46,134 bases of DNA from Methanosphaera stadtmanae (GTDB lineage: Archaea; Methanobacteriota; Methanobacteria; Methanobacteriales; Methanobacteriaceae). Every line of letters starts with the position of its first letter. Position 1 is the stretch's first letter. Positions 43,920 through 46,134 of the stretch are shown in pieces. The DNA is taken from assembly GCA_015062805.1 (NCBI GenBank), contig SUTQ01000019.1:1-46134 (forward strand), read 5' to 3'. The position numbers and the translations under genes were made by a program. The notes beneath the pieces were generated by a model. That model did no database searches. It was not told the origin of the DNA and saw only the letters and a list, made by a program, of their open reading frames with translations.

Positions 43920-44005
43920 AATATCCCAAACAAAAATAGATAATATAATATTTGTATTACTAAGTTTATATTTATACACAATCGAAATAAAAAAAAAAAT
44001 AATAA

Positions 44006-44860
44006 TTAATGAATTTCTAAATCCATTAATCCACTACTTAATGCAGCAATCGTACCACCATCAATTAATAAATCAATACCAGTTACGAATCCTGCTTTGG
44101 TGCTAAGTAAAAATTCACTTGCAAAAGCTATTTCATCAGAAGTACCAACCCTTTTTGCACCACATACATCTATCATTCTTTGATAACCTTCTCCTGAACT
44201 ATTAAATTCATCATAAGCAAGTGGAGTAACTATAATTCCAGGACTTATAGAATTAATTCTTGCTCCTCTATCTGCCCATGAAGTTGCTGATGCATATTGA
44301 ACTCTTAATTGATTTGCTTTTTTAGAAACTACATATGCTATTCCAGAATTAGTTATTACCTCTTCACTAAGACAATCTAGTTCCTTGAGTTTATCTGTTT
44401 CAGTGATTCTTAATAAATGTTCATCTTCCGGACTTAATGGAGAAGGCATGTATCCAGTCATTGAAGAAATAATTAATCCTGCCCCTCCTTTTGCCATTAC
44501 TTTTCCAAATTCATCTAAAGCATATGATGTACCAATTAAATCTAATTTAATTATATGTTCGGGTGATGCCTGTGAAGGAGAAGCACCTGCAGTATCTATG
44601 AAATACATTACTTTTCCTAAGGAATCTGCTTTTTGAGCTAATTCTCTGATAGACTCTTCTTCCATAGCATTAGTTACTTGTGTTTCAACATCATATCCAG
44701 AATATGTTAATTCTTTTTTTAATGATTCTAATTTTTCTTCATTTATATCAGCCAGTAATATTTTTTTTCCGGCTGATATTCTTTTAATTATTGCAAGACC
44801 CATATCTCCTGCACCTAATAATACTACTACTTCCTTTTCTTCGTTTAAATCAAATTTCAT
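44006..44860 (-). CDS. Short-chain dehydrogenase/reductase, paralogue B
   Basis: A 284-residue SDR with the same variant dinucleotide-binding turn, VVLLGAGDMGLAIIKRIS. Other elements: IDTAGASPSQASPEH, catalytic Ser in IISSMTGYM, Tyr/Lys in YVVSKKANQLR, and ARINSISPGIIVTPLAYDEF shared almost word for word with paralogue A. A GGGGTG site precedes the ATG. It starts 2 bp after the upstream aldo/keto reductase ends, so the two are co-transcribed. Paralogue pairing with aldo/keto reductases in both operons points to a duplicated redox module. Substrate unknown. Confidence 0.88.
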   Translation of the reverse strand: MKFDLNEEKEVVVLLGAGDMGLAIIKRISAGKKILLADINEEKLESLKKELTYSGYDVETQVTNAMEEESIRELAQKADSLGKVMYFIDTAGASPSQASPEHIIKLDLIGTSYALDEFGKVMAKGGAGLIISSMTGYMPSPLSPEDEHLLRITETDKLKELDCLSEEVITNSGIAYVVSKKANQLRVQYASATSWADRGARINSISPGIIVTPLAYDEFNSSGEGYQRMIDVCGAKRVGTSDEIAFASEFLLSTKAGFVTGIDLLIDGGTIAALSSGLMDLEIH

Positions 44861-44862
44861 AT

Positions 44863-45702
44863 TTACACCCCATACTTTGATATTGCTTCAATAAACATTG
44901 GATCATCAATATTAGCTATTGGATTTCCTGTTTCTAATTCTTTAATTTTTTCCATATCTTCACTTGAAAGCTCAAAATCAAAAATGTTAAAATTTTCAAT
45001 CATTCTTTCTTTTTTAACGGATTTTGGGAATACTATTATTCCCCTTTGTAAAATCCATCTTAATATTACTTGAGCAACAGTTTTATCGTACTTTTCTCCT
45101 ATTTCCTTTAAAATAGGATTTGAAAAAATATTATTTTTTCCTTCAGCTAACGGTCCCCATGATTCTATAACTGCATCATATTTTTCATAAAATTTTTCTT
45201 GTGAATCCTGTTGATAAAATGGATTTATCTCAATTTGATTCACCATAGGTTTTATTTTACTATGTAAAGATAAATTCGTAAATCTGGAAGGAGTGAAATT
45301 ACACACCCCAATTGCTTTTACTTTTCCTTCATCATATAAATCTTCCAAAGCTCTCCAAGTAGCAAAAATATCGCCAATGTTCTGATGAATTAAATACAAA
45401 TCAATGTAATCTGTTTTTAATTTATTTAATGATTCTTCACATGCTTTTTTTGTTTCTTCATACCCATGGCTTGAATGCCATACTTTTGTTGTTATGAAGA
45501 ATTCTTCACGGTCAATTCCACTTTCTTCTATAGCTTCACCAACTTGAGTTTCATTGAAATATGCCTGAGCTGTATCAAAGTGTCTGTAACCAACTTCTAT
45601 TGCTTTTTTCACTGCTTCTTTTGTATCTTCTGGTGCTATTTGAAATACACCAAAACCTAATTGTGGTACTTCCAAATTATTTGATAATTTAATATAATCC
45701 AT
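44863..45702 (-). CDS. Aldo/keto reductase, 2,5-diketo-D-gluconate reductase type
   Basis: About 279 residues of a compact NADPH-dependent AKR5-like enzyme without an iron-sulfur tail. Motifs: NNLEVPQLGFGVFQI, HFDTAQAYFNETQVGEAIEE (Asp/Tyr), FITTKVWHSSHG (Lys), DLYLIHQN (His) and IVFPKSVKKERMIENFNIFD (cofactor phosphate binding). The ATG at 45702 is chosen because GTGAT lies four bases upstream; an ATG at 45726 lacks a site. First gene of the operon with SDR paralogue B. It probably reduces small aldehydes or keto compounds. Confidence 0.9.
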   Translation of the reverse strand: MDYIKLSNNLEVPQLGFGVFQIAPEDTKEAVKKAIEVGYRHFDTAQAYFNETQVGEAIEESGIDREEFFITTKVWHSSHGYEETKKACEESLNKLKTDYIDLYLIHQNIGDIFATWRALEDLYDEGKVKAIGVCNFTPSRFTNLSLHSKIKPMVNQIEINPFYQQDSQEKFYEKYDAVIESWGPLAEGKNNIFSNPILKEIGEKYDKTVAQVILRWILQRGIIVFPKSVKKERMIENFNIFDFELSSEDMEKIKELETGNPIANIDDPMFIEAISKYGV

Positions 45703-45808
45703 ATTCATCACTTCTTTAAGAGACATTATCAGTTAAATTAATAATATATAAACTATCCTAAGGAAAGTTTTTACTAGGGAAAGTAATATTTTAAAAAAAA
45801 AAATATTC

Positions 45809-46134
45809 TCAATTTTCCCATTTACTTAAAATCCATTTATTTTCAATTTTTTCCATTAAAATCTCAGTGTGTAACGTCCATGTACCTTTAATACCATAAA
45901 CTTTTGCATCTAACTCAACATCAGCATTTAATTTAGCGTATTTTTCTTCAAGAATAACTATACTAGGCTCTATTATTGTTGAATGATAATAATTCAAAAT
46001 ACCATTAACAATATCTTCAATATATTCTTGTTTTGTTTGGATTTTACCTGACATATGAATAAGAGTATAATCTTCATCCATTATAGAATTTAACATTTTA
46101 GCATCTTTATCTATCATTGCTTGTTGAAATTCCT
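45809..46134 (-). CDS. SnoaL/DUF4440-like protein, 5' end outside the window
   Basis: A partial gene; the frame stays open to the right edge, where codons for EFQQA precede the first Met (46117). The visible 107 residues read as an NTF2-like fold: FQQAMIDKDAKMLNSIMDED, LIHMSGKIQTKQEYIEDIVN, a central sheet and WTLHTEILMEKIENKWILSK. That is the DUF4440/SnoaL_3 pattern, a small cone-shaped fold for binding or converting small molecules. Length would be about 120 residues if complete. Function unknown. Confidence 0.8.
   Translation of the reverse strand, partial: EFQQAMIDKDAKMLNSIMDEDYTLIHMSGKIQTKQEYIEDIVNGILNYYHSTIIEPSIVILEEKYAKLNADVELDAKVYGIKGTWTLHTEILMEKIENKWILSKWEN

Overview
The window is AT-rich archaeal DNA, most likely from Methanosphaera or a close member of the Methanobacteriaceae. 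The signs are an archaeal histone, an archaeal-type glutamyl-tRNA synthetase followed by LL-diaminopimelate aminotransferase, a DUF4013 protein, AGGAGG/GGTGAT ribosome-binding sites, several TTG or GTG starts, and T-tract or short-hairpin terminators. A fused ADP-forming acetyl-CoA synthetase fits an acetate-requiring methanogen. The genus is an inference; no rRNA or methanogenesis gene is present. I saw no tRNA, rRNA, CRISPR array or intact insertion sequence.

Layout. 0-8 kb: a lipid-linked saccharide flippase, the acyl-CoA synthetase, a Tex-type RNA-binding protein, and a TetR regulator with an iron-sulfur aldo/keto reductase. 8-12 kb: envelope proteins (an anchored M14-like hydrolase and a CapA-like protein) and a sodium:amine symporter. 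12-15.5 kb: gltX-dapL and the histone gene. 15.8-18.4 kb: small regulators, a DUF3467-like protein, an unknown protein, and two adjacent ~90-residue membrane proteins that look like two halves of one transporter. 18.4-25.9 kb: a 1787-residue SF1 helicase-nuclease, a MazG-like pyrophosphohydrolase and a HerA-like ATPase; this is the best candidate for a genome-defence or DNA-maintenance module.

25.9-32 kb: two tandem MalY-type aminotransferases, small proteins, a flavodoxin and a complete polar amino acid ABC importer. 32-39.7 kb: exonuclease III and family-1 uracil-DNA glycosylase (base excision repair), an aldo/keto reductase, an FMN split-barrel protein, a HAD phosphatase, a DUF4013 protein, a large protein with a zinc ribbon and a SAP motif, and an AzlCD exporter. 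39.7-41.4 kb: a repeat-rich, gene-poor stretch holding a secreted-protein gene whose signal peptide is out of frame with the rest, plus a 34-bp recombinase-site-like palindrome. 41.4-46.1 kb: a minus-strand redox cluster of two paralogous short-chain dehydrogenases, two aldo/keto reductases and a frameshifted nitroreductase, then a partial SnoaL-like gene at the edge.

Many starts were moved inward from the longest possible reading frame because a clear ribosome-binding site sits just before an internal start codon; each case is noted in its entry.
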